Of a stretch of DNA of 64,000 nucleotides, positions 1 through 8,092 are shown piece by piece. Below the pieces are notes generated by a model. It saw only the letters and a list, made by a program, of their open reading frames with translations, was not told where the DNA came from and did not search any database. The position numbers were made by a program, and so were the translations under genes. Each line of letters starts with the position of its first letter. Position 1 is the first letter of the stretch. Source of the stretch: Streptomyces roseofulvus (GTDB taxonomy: Bacteria; Actinomycetota; Actinomycetes; Streptomycetales; Streptomycetaceae); assembly GCF_039534915.1 (NCBI RefSeq), contig NZ_BAAAWE010000001.1, positions 7,502,001-7,566,000 on the forward strand, in the 5' to 3' direction.

Positions 1-293
1 GGGTGGAAGGTGGGGGAGGCGGGGACGGGGGCGGGGTCGCGGCCCTCGTAGTGGGCGGCGTTGACCGCCTCGTACCGCTTCAGCGGTCCGGTGAGCCGGT
101 CGACCGGGAAGATCGCGTCGACCGGGCAGGCGTCGGCGCAGGCGCCGCAGTCGATGCAGCTCTTCGGGTCGATGTAGAGCATCTCGGTGGTGCCGAAGTC
201 CGGCTCGTCGGGCGTGGGGTGGATGCAGTTGACCGGGCAGACGGCGACGCAGGTGGCGTCGGAGCAGCAGGTCTGGGTGATGGCGTAGGTCAT
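1..293 (-). CDS. 4Fe-4S/3Fe-4S ferredoxin domain, likely ferredoxin-NADP reductase fusion (3' part outside window)
   Basis: Electron carrier. The visible 97 codons begin MTYAITQTCCSDATC and carry a first Cys cluster (CCSDATC...CPVNC) and a second classical cluster CIDCGACADACPVDAIF, so two Fe-S centres of the 7Fe/8Fe ferredoxin type. After the Fe-S domain the frame stays open to the window edge through NAAHYEGRDPAPVPASPTF. In actinomycetes this tail normally leads into a GxGxxG FAD domain, giving an FprB-like ferredoxin/NADPH reductase fusion; that part is inferred because the window ends. The start at 293 is 40 bp downstream of the diiron oxygenase stop, so the two genes are co-directional and probably one operon, with this protein supplying electrons to the oxygenase. 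Confidence 0.85.
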   Translation of the reverse strand, partial: MTYAITQTCCSDATCVAVCPVNCIHPTPDEPDFGTTEMLYIDPKSCIDCGACADACPVDAIFPVDRLTGPLKRYEAVNAAHYEGRDPAPVPASPTFH

Positions 294-333
294 GGCGGCG
301 GCTCGGCTCGGCTCGTCGGGGTCGGCGGCGGGG

Positions 334-1239
334 TCAGAGGAGGTGGGCGCGCTGGTAGAAGAAGACGGCGGGGCGGGTCAGCATGCCGACGTCGCCGAGG
401 AATTCCATGAGGCCGGAGCAGCTGGCGCGGAGCCGCGCCTTGTAGTGCTCGTTGGCGGCGGCCTCGCGGCGGGCGCGCTCGGGGTCGAGGCCGGCCCGGA
501 CGTAGACCTCGGGGTGGACGAGGCTGGTGATGATGTAGTACGCGGCGATGGCGACGATCAGCGCCTGGAGGTGGCGCCGGGCGCGGCCGGCGCGGGCGAG
601 GTGGCGGCGGGTCTCGTCCCGGGCGAACTTCATGTGCCGGGACTCCTCGACGACGTGGATGTTGTTGATCGTGCGGACGAAGGGGACGACCCGCTCGTCG
701 CGCATCCAGTCGCGCTGCATGACGTCCAGGACCTCCTCGGCGACGAGGATGCCGGCGTAGGCGGCCTCCCCGAAGCCGACGGTCTTCATGACCCTTCCGA
801 GCTCCATGACGGAGCGCCGGGGCCGGTAGGCGGGGGCGCCGAGCTTCTGGGAGCCGCGGGCGAACATGATCGAGTGGCGGCACTCGTCGGCGATCTCGGT
901 GAGCGCCCACTGGAAGCGGGGGTCGGTGTGGTCCGTGCGGTAGATGTCCCGGAGGATCATCTGCTGGAGGATCATCTCGAACCAGATGCCGGTGGAGGCG
1001 ACGGAGGCGGACTCCTGGCGGGTCAGCTCCTTCTGCTGCTCCTCGGTCATCTCGTGCCAGTAGGCGGTTCCGTAGAGGCTGTTCCACTCGGGGCTCTGTC
1101 CGTGGAACCCCTTGTCGAGCGGGGTGTCCCAGTCGACCTCGACGGCGGGGTCGTAGGAGAGCTTGGCGGCCGACCGGAGGAGCCGTTCGGCGACGTCGTC
1201 GTGGTCGTGGTGGTCCGGGCGCACGGTGCTGCTGGCCAT
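334..1239 (-). CDS. AurF-like diiron oxygenase
   Basis: 301-residue ferritin-like diiron protein of the AurF (p-aminobenzoate N-oxygenase) superfamily. Carboxylate/histidine metal motifs are visible: DECRHSIMFARG near residues 118-129 and VEESRHMKFARDE near 197-209, with further Glu-rich helices between. Members hydroxylate or N-oxygenate small molecules or act on lipid-like substrates; the substrate here is unknown. An in-frame ATG exists 63 bp upstream (MLDATSN) but it lies inside the operator palindrome. The ATG at 1239 follows a perfect AAGGAG with 8-nt spacing, so I chose it. The gene leads an operon with the downstream ferredoxin and is preceded by two abutting palindromes, implying tight local repression. 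Confidence 0.85.
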   Translation of the reverse strand: MASSTVRPDHHDHDDVAERLLRSAAKLSYDPAVEVDWDTPLDKGFHGQSPEWNSLYGTAYWHEMTEEQQKELTRQESASVASTGIWFEMILQQMILRDIYRTDHTDPRFQWALTEIADECRHSIMFARGSQKLGAPAYRPRRSVMELGRVMKTVGFGEAAYAGILVAEEVLDVMQRDWMRDERVVPFVRTINNIHVVEESRHMKFARDETRRHLARAGRARRHLQALIVAIAAYYIITSLVHPEVYVRAGLDPERARREAAANEHYKARLRASCSGLMEFLGDVGMLTRPAVFFYQRAHLL

Positions 1240-1278
1240 CGTTGCGGCTCCTTGGGTCACGCGGTCGGCTCGTTCCCT

Positions 1279-1328
1279 CTTGTTAGACGTCGCGTCTAGC
1301 AAGCTTGTTAGACGGAACGTATAGCAAG
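1279..1328. promoter_or_regulatory. Two abutting 25-bp palindromic operators
   Basis: Two near-identical inverted repeats sit end to end, 40 bp upstream of the AurF-like start. Site 1 (1279-1303) is CTTGTTAGACG-TCG-CGTCTAGCAAG (one mismatch between arms). Site 2 (1304-1328) is CTTGTTAGACG-GAA-CGTATAGCAAG (two mismatches). The left arms are identical. Length, 3-bp centre and symmetry fit a TetR-type dimer pair; that assignment is inference, and no regulator gene is adjacent inside the window. Confidence 0.75.
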
Positions 1329-1379
1329 GGGCTCGCGCGGGCTACCCCCCGGTACGGGTTTTCTCCGCCGGGCGTGCCG

Positions 1380-1413
1380 AAGGGGCCGGAGCGGGGGTCC
1401 GCTCCGGCCCCTT
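1380..1413 (-). terminator. Stem-loop terminator after the subtilase gene
   Basis: Perfect 15-bp stem (1380-1394 with 1399-1413) and a 4-nt loop, 41 bp past the stop of the minus-strand subtilase gene. It is GC-rich without a long U tract, as is usual in streptomycetes. Confidence 0.75.
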
Positions 1414-1453
1414 CGGGGTGCCGTCGAGAAGGATCAGCCGGGCTGTCCGACCG

Positions 1454-3244
1454 TCAGAAGGTCAGGTTCCAGGCGTCGATCCGGCCGGTGTCCGCGTTCG
1501 CGTTGTCGTTCACGCGGAGCTTCCAGACGCCGTTCGCGACCTCGGCGGAGGCGTTGACGGTGTAGGTCTGGACGATGTTGTCGGTGGAACTGCCGGTCCG
1601 GTTGTGCAGGGTGTAGACCGAGCCGTCCGGGGCCACCAGGTCGACCTTGAGGTCACCGATGTAGGTGTGCTTGATGTCCACGCCCACCTTGAGGGTCGCC
1701 GGGGCGTTGCCGGTCACCCCGCTGACGGTGATCGCGCTCTCGACGGTCGTGTTGTCGGCGATCGTGACGTCGGTCAGGTTCTCGAAGTACGCGCCGGGCG
1801 GCGGGGTCGAGCCGCCGACGGCCTTGAGCGCGTCGACGCGGCCCTCGCCGAAGAAGCTGTTCTTCGCCGTGGTGCCGGTGCAGCGGGCGTCCGACGGGCA
1901 GGCCAGGTCGGTGGCGTGCTCGCCGAGCTTCGCCCGGATGTCCGCCGGGGTGTACGCCGGGTTGGCGCTGGCCAGCAGCGCGGCGACGCCCGCCACGTGC
2001 GGGGAGGCCATGGAGGTGCCGCTCAGCGAGGAGTACTTGCCGCCGGGGACGGTGCTGTAGACGGACTCGCCGGGCGCCGAGACCTCGATGACGTCCCGCC
2101 CGTAGTTGGAGAAGGAGGCCTTCGAGGTGCCGCTGGTGCCGTTCGCCGAGACGGTGACGACGCCGGGCAGCTCGGCCGGGATGTCGAGGCAGGCGTTGGT
2201 GATGGTGCGGGTGACCGGCGTCGAGTCGTTCGGGCTCGACGAGTCGGTGGTCTTGTTGGCCAGGTCCACGTTGGAGTTGCCGGCCGCCGCGACCTGGAGC
2301 GAGCCCTTGGACTCGGCGTACGCCTGGGCGCGGCCCACGCCCTCCAGGATGGCCGCCTGGTCCAGGTTGTCCGGGCAGTTGAACTGCCACGGGTCCGTGT
2401 AATAGCTGTTGTTGGTGACCTTGAAGCCGTGGTCGCCGGCCCAGACGAGGCCGCAGATCGTGTTCTCCGCGAAGAACAGCGTGGAGCCCGGCTCGGCGAT
2501 GCGCACCGAGGAGATCTTCACGCCCGGTGCGACGCCGATGGCGCCCTTGCCGTTCTTGGCGGCGGCGACCGTGCCGGCGACGTGGGTGCCGTGCTGGTCG
2601 ACGTCGCGCCAGGCGCCGGCGCGGGTGTCCGCCTTGCCGTAGGCGCAGGAGACGGAGTCGGCGGCGTTGAAGTTGGGCGCGAGGTCCTGGTGCTGGTCGT
2701 CGACGCCGGTGTCCAGGATGCCGACCTTGACGGTGGCGGAGCCCTGGTTCACGGCCCACGCCTGGTCGGCCTTGATCTGGGTCATGTCCGAGCGGACCGG
2801 CTCCGTGGTCGGGGCCGCGGACTGCGCCGGGTTCGCCGGGAGGGCCGGGTTGTACGCGTCGGCCGGTACGTCCGAGGTGCGGGTCGCGCCGACCTTCTGC
2901 ACGCCCGCGACGCCGCGCATGGTGGAGGCGAAGGAGGCGGAGGTCGAGTGGGCGACGATGACGCCGATGGCGTCGAAGGAGGAGAAGACCGAACCGCCGT
3001 TGGCGGCGACGGCGCTGCGGACCGCGGTGGTGTCACCGGGCGTGGTGATGACCAGGTACGCGCGGGTGCCGGCGGCCCAGGCGGCCGGGGCCTCCTGGGC
3101 GGTCCGGGCGTTCGCGGTGAAGGCGGCGAGCGGCTCGTTGTCGACCGGGGCGGCCTGGGCGAGCGAGGCCGGGCCCGCGAGCGCCAGGGTCGTACCGAGG
3201 GCGATCGCCGCGATTCTCATCCGGCCGGGTATGTGGGAAAACAA
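1454..3244 (-). CDS. Secreted S8 subtilisin-like protease with C-terminal P-domain
   Basis: 596-residue secreted serine protease. A signal peptide (MRIAAIALG...AQA, cut near residue 32) is followed by an inhibitor-I9-like propeptide (about 60-120) and the S8 catalytic domain. Catalytic residues: Asp in ILDTGVD (about 178), His in HGTHVAG (218), oxyanion Asn in AAAGNS (323), Ser in GTSMASPHVAG (411). Residues about 487-596 match a proprotein-convertase P-domain (DIKHTYIGDLKVDL, ending GRIDAWNLTF). Start choice: a TTG at 3244 has GGAGG five nt upstream and adds FSHIPGR before the core signal peptide; the ATG at 3220 has no Shine-Dalgarno. Expected to degrade extracellular protein. A strong hairpin follows the gene. 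Confidence 0.92.
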   Translation of the reverse strand: MFSHIPGRMRIAAIALGTTLALAGPASLAQAAPVDNEPLAAFTANARTAQEAPAAWAAGTRAYLVITTPGDTTAVRSAVAANGGSVFSSFDAIGVIVAHSTSASFASTMRGVAGVQKVGATRTSDVPADAYNPALPANPAQSAAPTTEPVRSDMTQIKADQAWAVNQGSATVKVGILDTGVDDQHQDLAPNFNAADSVSCAYGKADTRAGAWRDVDQHGTHVAGTVAAAKNGKGAIGVAPGVKISSVRIAEPGSTLFFAENTICGLVWAGDHGFKVTNNSYYTDPWQFNCPDNLDQAAILEGVGRAQAYAESKGSLQVAAAGNSNVDLANKTTDSSSPNDSTPVTRTITNACLDIPAELPGVVTVSANGTSGTSKASFSNYGRDVIEVSAPGESVYSTVPGGKYSSLSGTSMASPHVAGVAALLASANPAYTPADIRAKLGEHATDLACPSDARCTGTTAKNSFFGEGRVDALKAVGGSTPPPGAYFENLTDVTIADNTTVESAITVSGVTGNAPATLKVGVDIKHTYIGDLKVDLVAPDGSVYTLHNRTGSSTDNIVQTYTVNASAEVANGVWKLRVNDNANADTGRIDAWNLTF

Positions 3245-3398
3245 TGCGTCCTCCGATGGCCCGGTGGCGCGGGTGGCGCCGGCCGGGCCCTGTGATGTGT
3301 GGGGTGGACGCAAGATCCCAGACGGGCGCGGCGGAGGGAAGCCTTCTGTCCGACAAGCCCGTTCATGTAACAGAATCTTGACTTGAACATGGCGAAAA

Positions 3399-3424
3399 GG
3401 GGGCGGAATTCCTGCTCCGCCCCC
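3399..3424 (-). terminator. Intrinsic terminator after the amylase gene
   Basis: Stem GGGGGCGGA/TCCGCCCCC with an 8-nt loop, 12 bp after the amylase stop; on the minus strand it is followed by TTTT. Confidence 0.75.
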
Positions 3425-3436
3425 TCCTCGCCGGGA

Positions 3437-6427
3437 TCACTTCAGGTACGGACCCGCGGCGCCGATCCTGCCGGGACCGTTCAGGACGTACACCCGGAGG
3501 TTGCCCTTGCCGGGGGCGCCGACCGAGAGCGTGCCGCCGGTGACGGTCTTCACGTCACCCGTCACGGCATCGGTGTACGTGCCGTTCGGGATGCCCGTGT
3601 ACGTGGCCCCGCCCGAGACGGTCACGAGGGCGAAGCTGTCCGTGGAGCCGCTGGTGTAGCGGCGCTTGAACGCCATGCCGCCCGAGATGCCCTCGGTGGA
3701 GTACTGGCCCATCTGGAGCGCGGGGATCGCCCGCCGGATCTCGTTGAGCCGCTGGACGTGCTTGACCAGGGGCTGCTGGAGGGTGGTCGCGACCTGGCCG
3801 CTCGCCTCGGAGACCTTCGAGAAGTCGGAGGCGGTGACCGTGCCGGCCAGGTGCGCGCCGTAGTAGGCCCGGCCGGTGGTCGCCAGCGGGCAGCTCGGCC
3901 CGCAGTCGATCTTCCGGCCCTTCTGGAACTCGATCTCGGAGCCGTAGTAGAGCGTCGGGATGCCGCGGAAGGTCCACATCAGGGACATGTTCTCGGCCCA
4001 CGCGTCGGTGCCGCCGGTGTACCGCTCGCTGGACTTGTTCGGCCCGTAGTCGTGGCTGTCGACGTAGACGACGTTGTAGGTGGCGTCGTTGTAACTGTCG
4101 TCCGAGTCCTTGCCGTTGGAGAAGGCGTTGTACGCGTCACCGAAGTTCATGTGCATCCGCATGTCGATGACGTTCATGCCGGAGAAGCGGCTGTGGTCGG
4201 GGGCGTGGTAGCTGTTCCCGTTCAGGAAGGCGTTGGTGGAGGTGGGCTGGTTGCCGGTGCCCTGCTGCTGCTCGTAGTCGTACATCTCCAGCGCCGCCCT
4301 GGCGTCGTCGGCGTCGTACTCCCTGCGCTCCTTCCAGGTGAAGAACTGCGCGGAGTGGTTCACCGAGCCGCGGTTCCACTTGTCGTTGACGAAGGCCGCG
4401 ACCTCGCCGAAGACGAAGAAGTTCTTCGCCGCCTCCGCGCCGTGCCGCTGGGTGACCCGCTCCTGGATGGCGGGGAGGAAGCGGCGGTTCCAGGTGGTGC
4501 GCGGGATGTGCACGGCGGTGTCGACGCGGAAGCCGTCCACCCCCATGTCGATGTACTTGCCGTAAGCGCCGATCAGGTAGTTCTGGACGGTCGCGTTCTC
4601 GGTGTCGAAGTCCGCCAGGTCCTCGTGCAGCCAGCAGGAACGGGAGTCCTCGCCCTCCCAGTTGCCGATCCAGCACTGGTGGAAGAGCGCCTTCGGGAAC
4701 ATGCCCGAAGTGGGGCTGGGCCACTGGCAGTTGTAGAGCGTGTAGCCCTCGGCGCTCTTCCCGCCGGTGGGCTTGCCCCAGTCGACGCAGGTGTTGCCGG
4801 CGGGCTCGGTCGTCGACCACAGGTCGCCGTTGTAGTACGACTTGCCGGTCTTCGGGTCGATCGTCAGGCCGTCGTACTCGAAGCCGGGCTGCTTCTCGTC
4901 GTAGTACCAGCTCCACTGGGTGTCGCGGACGCCGTACACGGTGGGCGTGAACAGGCCCTTGGCGCCCCAGCGGGAGGAGTGGTTGTAGACGACGTCCTGG
5001 TAGATCTTCATGCCCTTGGCGTGGGCGGCGTCGATGAGGTCCTGGTAGGAGGCGCCGGCCGACTCCAGGCGCGGGTCGACCTTGTAGAAGTCGTAGCCGT
5101 GGTAGCCGTGGTAGTCGTAGTCCGAGCGGTTGAGGACCACCGGGGTGACCCAGACGGCGGAGAAGCCGAGGCCCTTGATGTAGTCGAGCTTCTGGATCAG
5201 GCCCTTGAAGTCGCCCCGGAACATGGGGTCGTCGCCCGCCGCGTTGCCCGACTTCACGTGCTGGCTGCCGCCCCGGTTGTTGGTGGCGTCGCCGTCGTGG
5301 AAGCGGGCGGTCAGGACGAAGTAGATCGGGTCCTTGCGCGGGTCCGTGCCGAGCGGCTTCCCGCCGGCCGGGGCGCTTGGCTTGTCACCGGTGGTGGCGG
5401 TGGCCGGGGCGGAGGCGGCCGAGACGTTTCCGGCGGCGTCCACGGCCCTCACCGTGTAGGTGTAGGGGGTGCGTTCGGCGAGGCCCGTGTCCGAGAAGAC
5501 CGTCGAGCCGACGTCCGTGACCACCGTGCCGGCCGTTCCGCCGGTCCGGGTGACCTGGTACTTCGTCACGCCCCGGTCATCGGTGGCGGCGTTCCAGGCG
5601 AGCAGCACGGAGACGCCGTCGGCGGTCGCGGTGAGGCCGGCCGGGGCGGTGGGCGCCTGGGTGTCCGGCGGGGTGGCGGCGCAGGGGTCCGTCGCGTTCG
5701 CGGTCACCACGCGGTCCCGGACGGTGGAGATCCCGGTGCCGATCGCGTAGTCGGCGCCGCCGTTGTTGTCCCACACGCCGTTGCCGTTGTTGAACGCGGC
5801 CTTGAGCGAGGTGGCCGCGCCGAGGTCGAGCTCCCGCTTCCACCAGCCCGTGCAGGCCGCCGTCATGCCGAGGCCGGGCGCGGCCGTCCACGCCCCGCCG
5901 GCCGGCTGGTAGTGGACGTTGACGGTGGACCAGCCGAGGGAGGCCGAGGAGTAGTACACCGTCGCCTTGTTCGAGGCGGGCGGCGGAGTGCCGGCGCACG
6001 GGTCGGAGTGGGCGACGACCCCGTCCTTCACGGTGATGTTCCCCGTGCCGAGGGCGTAGTTGCGGCCGCCGTTGTTGTCCCAGGTGCCGGTGCCGTTGTT
6101 GAAGGTGGCCTGGAGTCCGGCGGCGGCACCGAGGCTGACGGTCTTCTTCACCCAGTCGGTGCAGGCGGGCTCCATCGCCGTGCCGGGGACGGCGGTCCAG
6201 GAGCCGCCGTCGGGCGCCCAATGCAGGTGGTAGGCCGACCAGTTCCTGGTCTTCGTCCAGTAGTAGACCGTCGCGGTGTTCTCGGCGACGGCCGCCGCCG
6301 GGGCGGCCCGGAGCGGGACGGCGGCGGGCGGCGGGCCGGGCGGGGCCGCGATGAGGCCGGTCAGACCGGCCGCGACGGCGAGCAGCGCGAGCACGCGCCC
6401 GCGCGGCCGTATGCGGGTGGGGGTCAT
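3437..6427 (-). CDS. Secreted GH13 alpha-amylase with two starch-binding modules and FnIII domain
   Basis: 996-residue extracellular starch hydrolase. Order: signal peptide (1 to about 47); two tandem CBM25-like modules (about 50-140 and 153-245, each with a FNNGxGxWDNNGG motif and a conserved Cys pair); a fibronectin type III domain (about 257-347); GH13 barrel (about 366 to the 900s). Catalytic residues: nucleophile Asp in GFRVDTAVH (636), acid/base Glu in FVFGEVA (675), stabilising Asp in VDSHDYG (793). DVVYNHSS near 478 is GH13 region I. The ATG at 6427 has GGAG about 7 nt upstream. The closest type is a maltogenic or pullulanase-like amylase, but exact bond specificity cannot be read. 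Upstream a 10-bp direct repeat may serve regulation; the gene ends at an intrinsic terminator. Confidence 0.92.
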   Translation of the reverse strand: MTPTRIRPRGRVLALLAVAAGLTGLIAAPPGPPPAAVPLRAAPAAAVAENTATVYYWTKTRNWSAYHLHWAPDGGSWTAVPGTAMEPACTDWVKKTVSLGAAAGLQATFNNGTGTWDNNGGRNYALGTGNITVKDGVVAHSDPCAGTPPPASNKATVYYSSASLGWSTVNVHYQPAGGAWTAAPGLGMTAACTGWWKRELDLGAATSLKAAFNNGNGVWDNNGGADYAIGTGISTVRDRVVTANATDPCAATPPDTQAPTAPAGLTATADGVSVLLAWNAATDDRGVTKYQVTRTGGTAGTVVTDVGSTVFSDTGLAERTPYTYTVRAVDAAGNVSAASAPATATTGDKPSAPAGGKPLGTDPRKDPIYFVLTARFHDGDATNNRGGSQHVKSGNAAGDDPMFRGDFKGLIQKLDYIKGLGFSAVWVTPVVLNRSDYDYHGYHGYDFYKVDPRLESAGASYQDLIDAAHAKGMKIYQDVVYNHSSRWGAKGLFTPTVYGVRDTQWSWYYDEKQPGFEYDGLTIDPKTGKSYYNGDLWSTTEPAGNTCVDWGKPTGGKSAEGYTLYNCQWPSPTSGMFPKALFHQCWIGNWEGEDSRSCWLHEDLADFDTENATVQNYLIGAYGKYIDMGVDGFRVDTAVHIPRTTWNRRFLPAIQERVTQRHGAEAAKNFFVFGEVAAFVNDKWNRGSVNHSAQFFTWKERREYDADDARAALEMYDYEQQQGTGNQPTSTNAFLNGNSYHAPDHSRFSGMNVIDMRMHMNFGDAYNAFSNGKDSDDSYNDATYNVVYVDSHDYGPNKSSERYTGGTDAWAENMSLMWTFRGIPTLYYGSEIEFQKGRKIDCGPSCPLATTGRAYYGAHLAGTVTASDFSKVSEASGQVATTLQQPLVKHVQRLNEIRRAIPALQMGQYSTEGISGGMAFKRRYTSGSTDSFALVTVSGGATYTGIPNGTYTDAVTGDVKTVTGGTLSVGAPGKGNLRVYVLNGPGRIGAAGPYLK

Positions 6428-6500
6428 GCGGGTCTCCAGACGGGGGCGCGCCGCGGAGGGGGCCGGGGGAGGAGCGGGGATCGGCCCCCGTGGAAGCGCG

Positions 6501-6520
6501 TGCGGAAAATTGCGGAAAGT
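6501..6520. promoter_or_regulatory. 10-bp direct repeat upstream of the amylase gene
   Basis: TGCGGAAAAT is followed immediately by TGCGGAAAGT, then by TCTTGCG. Repeated TTGC-containing elements of this kind are known in front of Streptomyces amylase genes as maltose-repressor targets. Assigning this site to such control is inference. Confidence 0.35.
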
Positions 6521-6597
6521 TCTTGCGTCGGCGGGAAGTTACCGGCGTGTGGCGCGCGCGTAAAGGGTCCGCGTCGAAGCGGTTCGCATCGTGGGAC

Positions 6598-7461
6598 TCA
6601 CCGCTGCTTGAGGTAGGGGCCGAGGAGGGTGTGCCAGGACGAGGCGATGCGGCGGTACTCGGCCGGGCAGAGCGCGGCGCGGTCGCGGGGCAGCACCCCG
6701 TCCGGGTTGCCCTCGGCGTCCACCGCGTCCGCGAACCGCCGGGGATCGGAGCCGTACAGCCAGCAGGCCCAGTCGAAGAACCGCTGCCCGTCGAGGGAGT
6801 GGACGTCGGAGTACGCGGCCACCCCGGGGTCGCCGCCCTCGGACGCCTTCCAGAGGGCGCCCCAGGCGTTGACGGTGGAGATCGCGTAGTCGGTGTGGCG
6901 CTCGTCGCCGGAGGCGAGGAGGAGGACGGCGAGCTGGTCGACCGCGTCCTCCTCGCGGCCGGTGACCGGCAGGTCGTACAGGTCGACGAGGGCGTGTCCG
7001 AGCTCGTGGAAGAGGACGCCGTTCGAGAGCCCGACGACGTCCTCGTCGACGGCGGCGGCCCGCTCCGCCGGGGTGCCGCCGGTGTCGAGACCGGCGAAGA
7101 CCTTCCGGGCCTCGGGCACGAACCCGTAGCAGTAGGTGATCCGCCCGGTCTTCTCGTCCCAGTACGGGTTCGGCGCCGCGCAGCCGGCGGCGCGGAGCGG
7201 CACGTCCCGGGGGAGGGCGATCCGGGCGTCGGCGTACGCGGCGGCGTCCTCCAGCACGCGGCGCTCCTGCAGGAAGGACCGGGCGGCGCGCTCCCCGGCG
7301 GTCCGGGCGGGCTCGTACGCCACGACGAGGCGGCCGGTGCCCCGGGTGCTCTCCGGTGCCGCCGCGGTGGGAGCGCAGCCGGCGAGCAGGGCGGCGGCGA
7401 GGGCGAGGCGGAGGGGGAGGCCCTGGCGGACGGGGCGGCGGGTGCGGGCGGCGGTGGGCAT
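6598..7461 (-). CDS. DUF4344-type putative metallopeptidase lipoprotein
   Basis: 287 residues. The N-terminus is a lipoprotein signal with lipobox LLAGC (Cys about 29). A zinc-peptidase-like HELGH motif lies at residues 152-156 (LFHELGHAL) and an acidic GREEDAVDQ stretch follows, as in the DUF4344 family. It is expected to be anchored outside the membrane. Whether it is a working protease is unproven; the family is named from its motif. The ATG at 7461 follows GAGGT at 6-7 nt and is preferred over an in-frame GTG nine bases upstream. Transcribed like its neighbours but separated from both by more than 130 bp, so probably monocistronic. Confidence 0.75.
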   Translation of the reverse strand: MPTAARTRRPVRQGLPLRLALAAALLAGCAPTAAAPESTRGTGRLVVAYEPARTAGERAARSFLQERRVLEDAAAYADARIALPRDVPLRAAGCAAPNPYWDEKTGRITYCYGFVPEARKVFAGLDTGGTPAERAAAVDEDVVGLSNGVLFHELGHALVDLYDLPVTGREEDAVDQLAVLLLASGDERHTDYAISTVNAWGALWKASEGGDPGVAAYSDVHSLDGQRFFDWACWLYGSDPRRFADAVDAEGNPDGVLPRDRAALCPAEYRRIASSWHTLLGPYLKQR

Positions 7462-7604
7462 CGGCGGCACCTCGTCTCGTGGGCGTCCCTGCCGACGAGC
7501 CTGGCCGCGCCGGGCGTGCGGGGCGAGCCCGCCGTGCCGGACGGGTGAGGCGGGCCCCTCGGCCGCGGCCGGTCCGGTCGGTCCCGGCCGTCAGCTCCCG
7601 GCCG

Positions 7605-7994
7605 TCAGCTCCGGGGCCACGGGCGGCCCTCCAGGAGGTCCACGAAGCGGGTCGCGTCCGCCGACGACCGGTGCTCCATGATCCGCCGCAGACCGCCGAT
7701 GCTGTATGAGCGGTCGGCCGCCGGGCGGCGCTCGCCCTCCTCGGTGAGGCGGAACTCGCGGGCGATGACGCCGTCCGGATCCGGGATGCGCTCCACGACC
7801 CCGGACCTCAGCAGGGCCGCGGTCTGCCGGTGGAGCGTGGAGGCGTCGGGTCCGAAGGCGTCGGGGAGCTGCCCGATGGATGTCGGACCGTGCATCGGGA
7901 TGCGGGTGAGGAGCACGCACGCGCTGCGGTCCGGTCCGCCCGCGCCGCCCCGGGCGCGCGGCGCGTGGAGGTGCGAGCGCCGGCCGAGCGGCAT
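7605..7994 (-). CDS. MarR-family transcriptional regulator, apparently shortened
   Basis: 129-residue winged-helix regulator. The MarR core is clear: SACVLLTRIPMHGPTSIGQL, then the recognition helix region DASTLHRQTAALL and wing RIPDPDGVIAREFRLTEEG. The C-terminus ends LLEGRPWPRS. Related Streptomyces proteins usually have about ten more residues (a ...RFNT-type helix turn) between the LL and the GRPWPR signature, so a small in-frame deletion is inferred. No good Shine-Dalgarno precedes the ATG at 7994, and upstream GTG starts are possible. It sits downstream of a VOC gene that has its own terminator, so its target is unclear. Confidence 0.65.
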   Translation of the reverse strand: MPLGRRSHLHAPRARGGAGGPDRSACVLLTRIPMHGPTSIGQLPDAFGPDASTLHRQTAALLRSGVVERIPDPDGVIAREFRLTEEGERRPAADRSYSIGGLRRIMEHRSSADATRFVDLLEGRPWPRS

Positions 7995-8051
7995 CGTCGC
8001 GCACCCGGGCCCGTCCCGGGTCGTCTCCACGGGATCGACGCCGACCCCGAG

Positions 8052-8092
8052 GCGGTACGGGTACGAGGCCGCCTGCCCCGTACCCGTACCGC
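8052..8092 (-). terminator. Stem-loop after the VOC gene
   Basis: Perfect 14-bp inverted repeat (8052-8065 with 8079-8092) immediately behind the stop codon of the minus-strand VOC gene at 8093. It would separate that gene from the MarR gene. Confidence 0.7.

Noticed and set aside
1279..1302. AurF-like start at MLDATSN
   Set aside because: Inside the operator; ATG 1239 has a perfect AAGGAG.
3383..6616. Very long plus-strand open frame across the amylase gene
   Set aside because: It is a GC-bias shadow; it is Val/Gly/Arg-rich without domains, whereas the minus strand encodes the amylase with full catalytic motifs.
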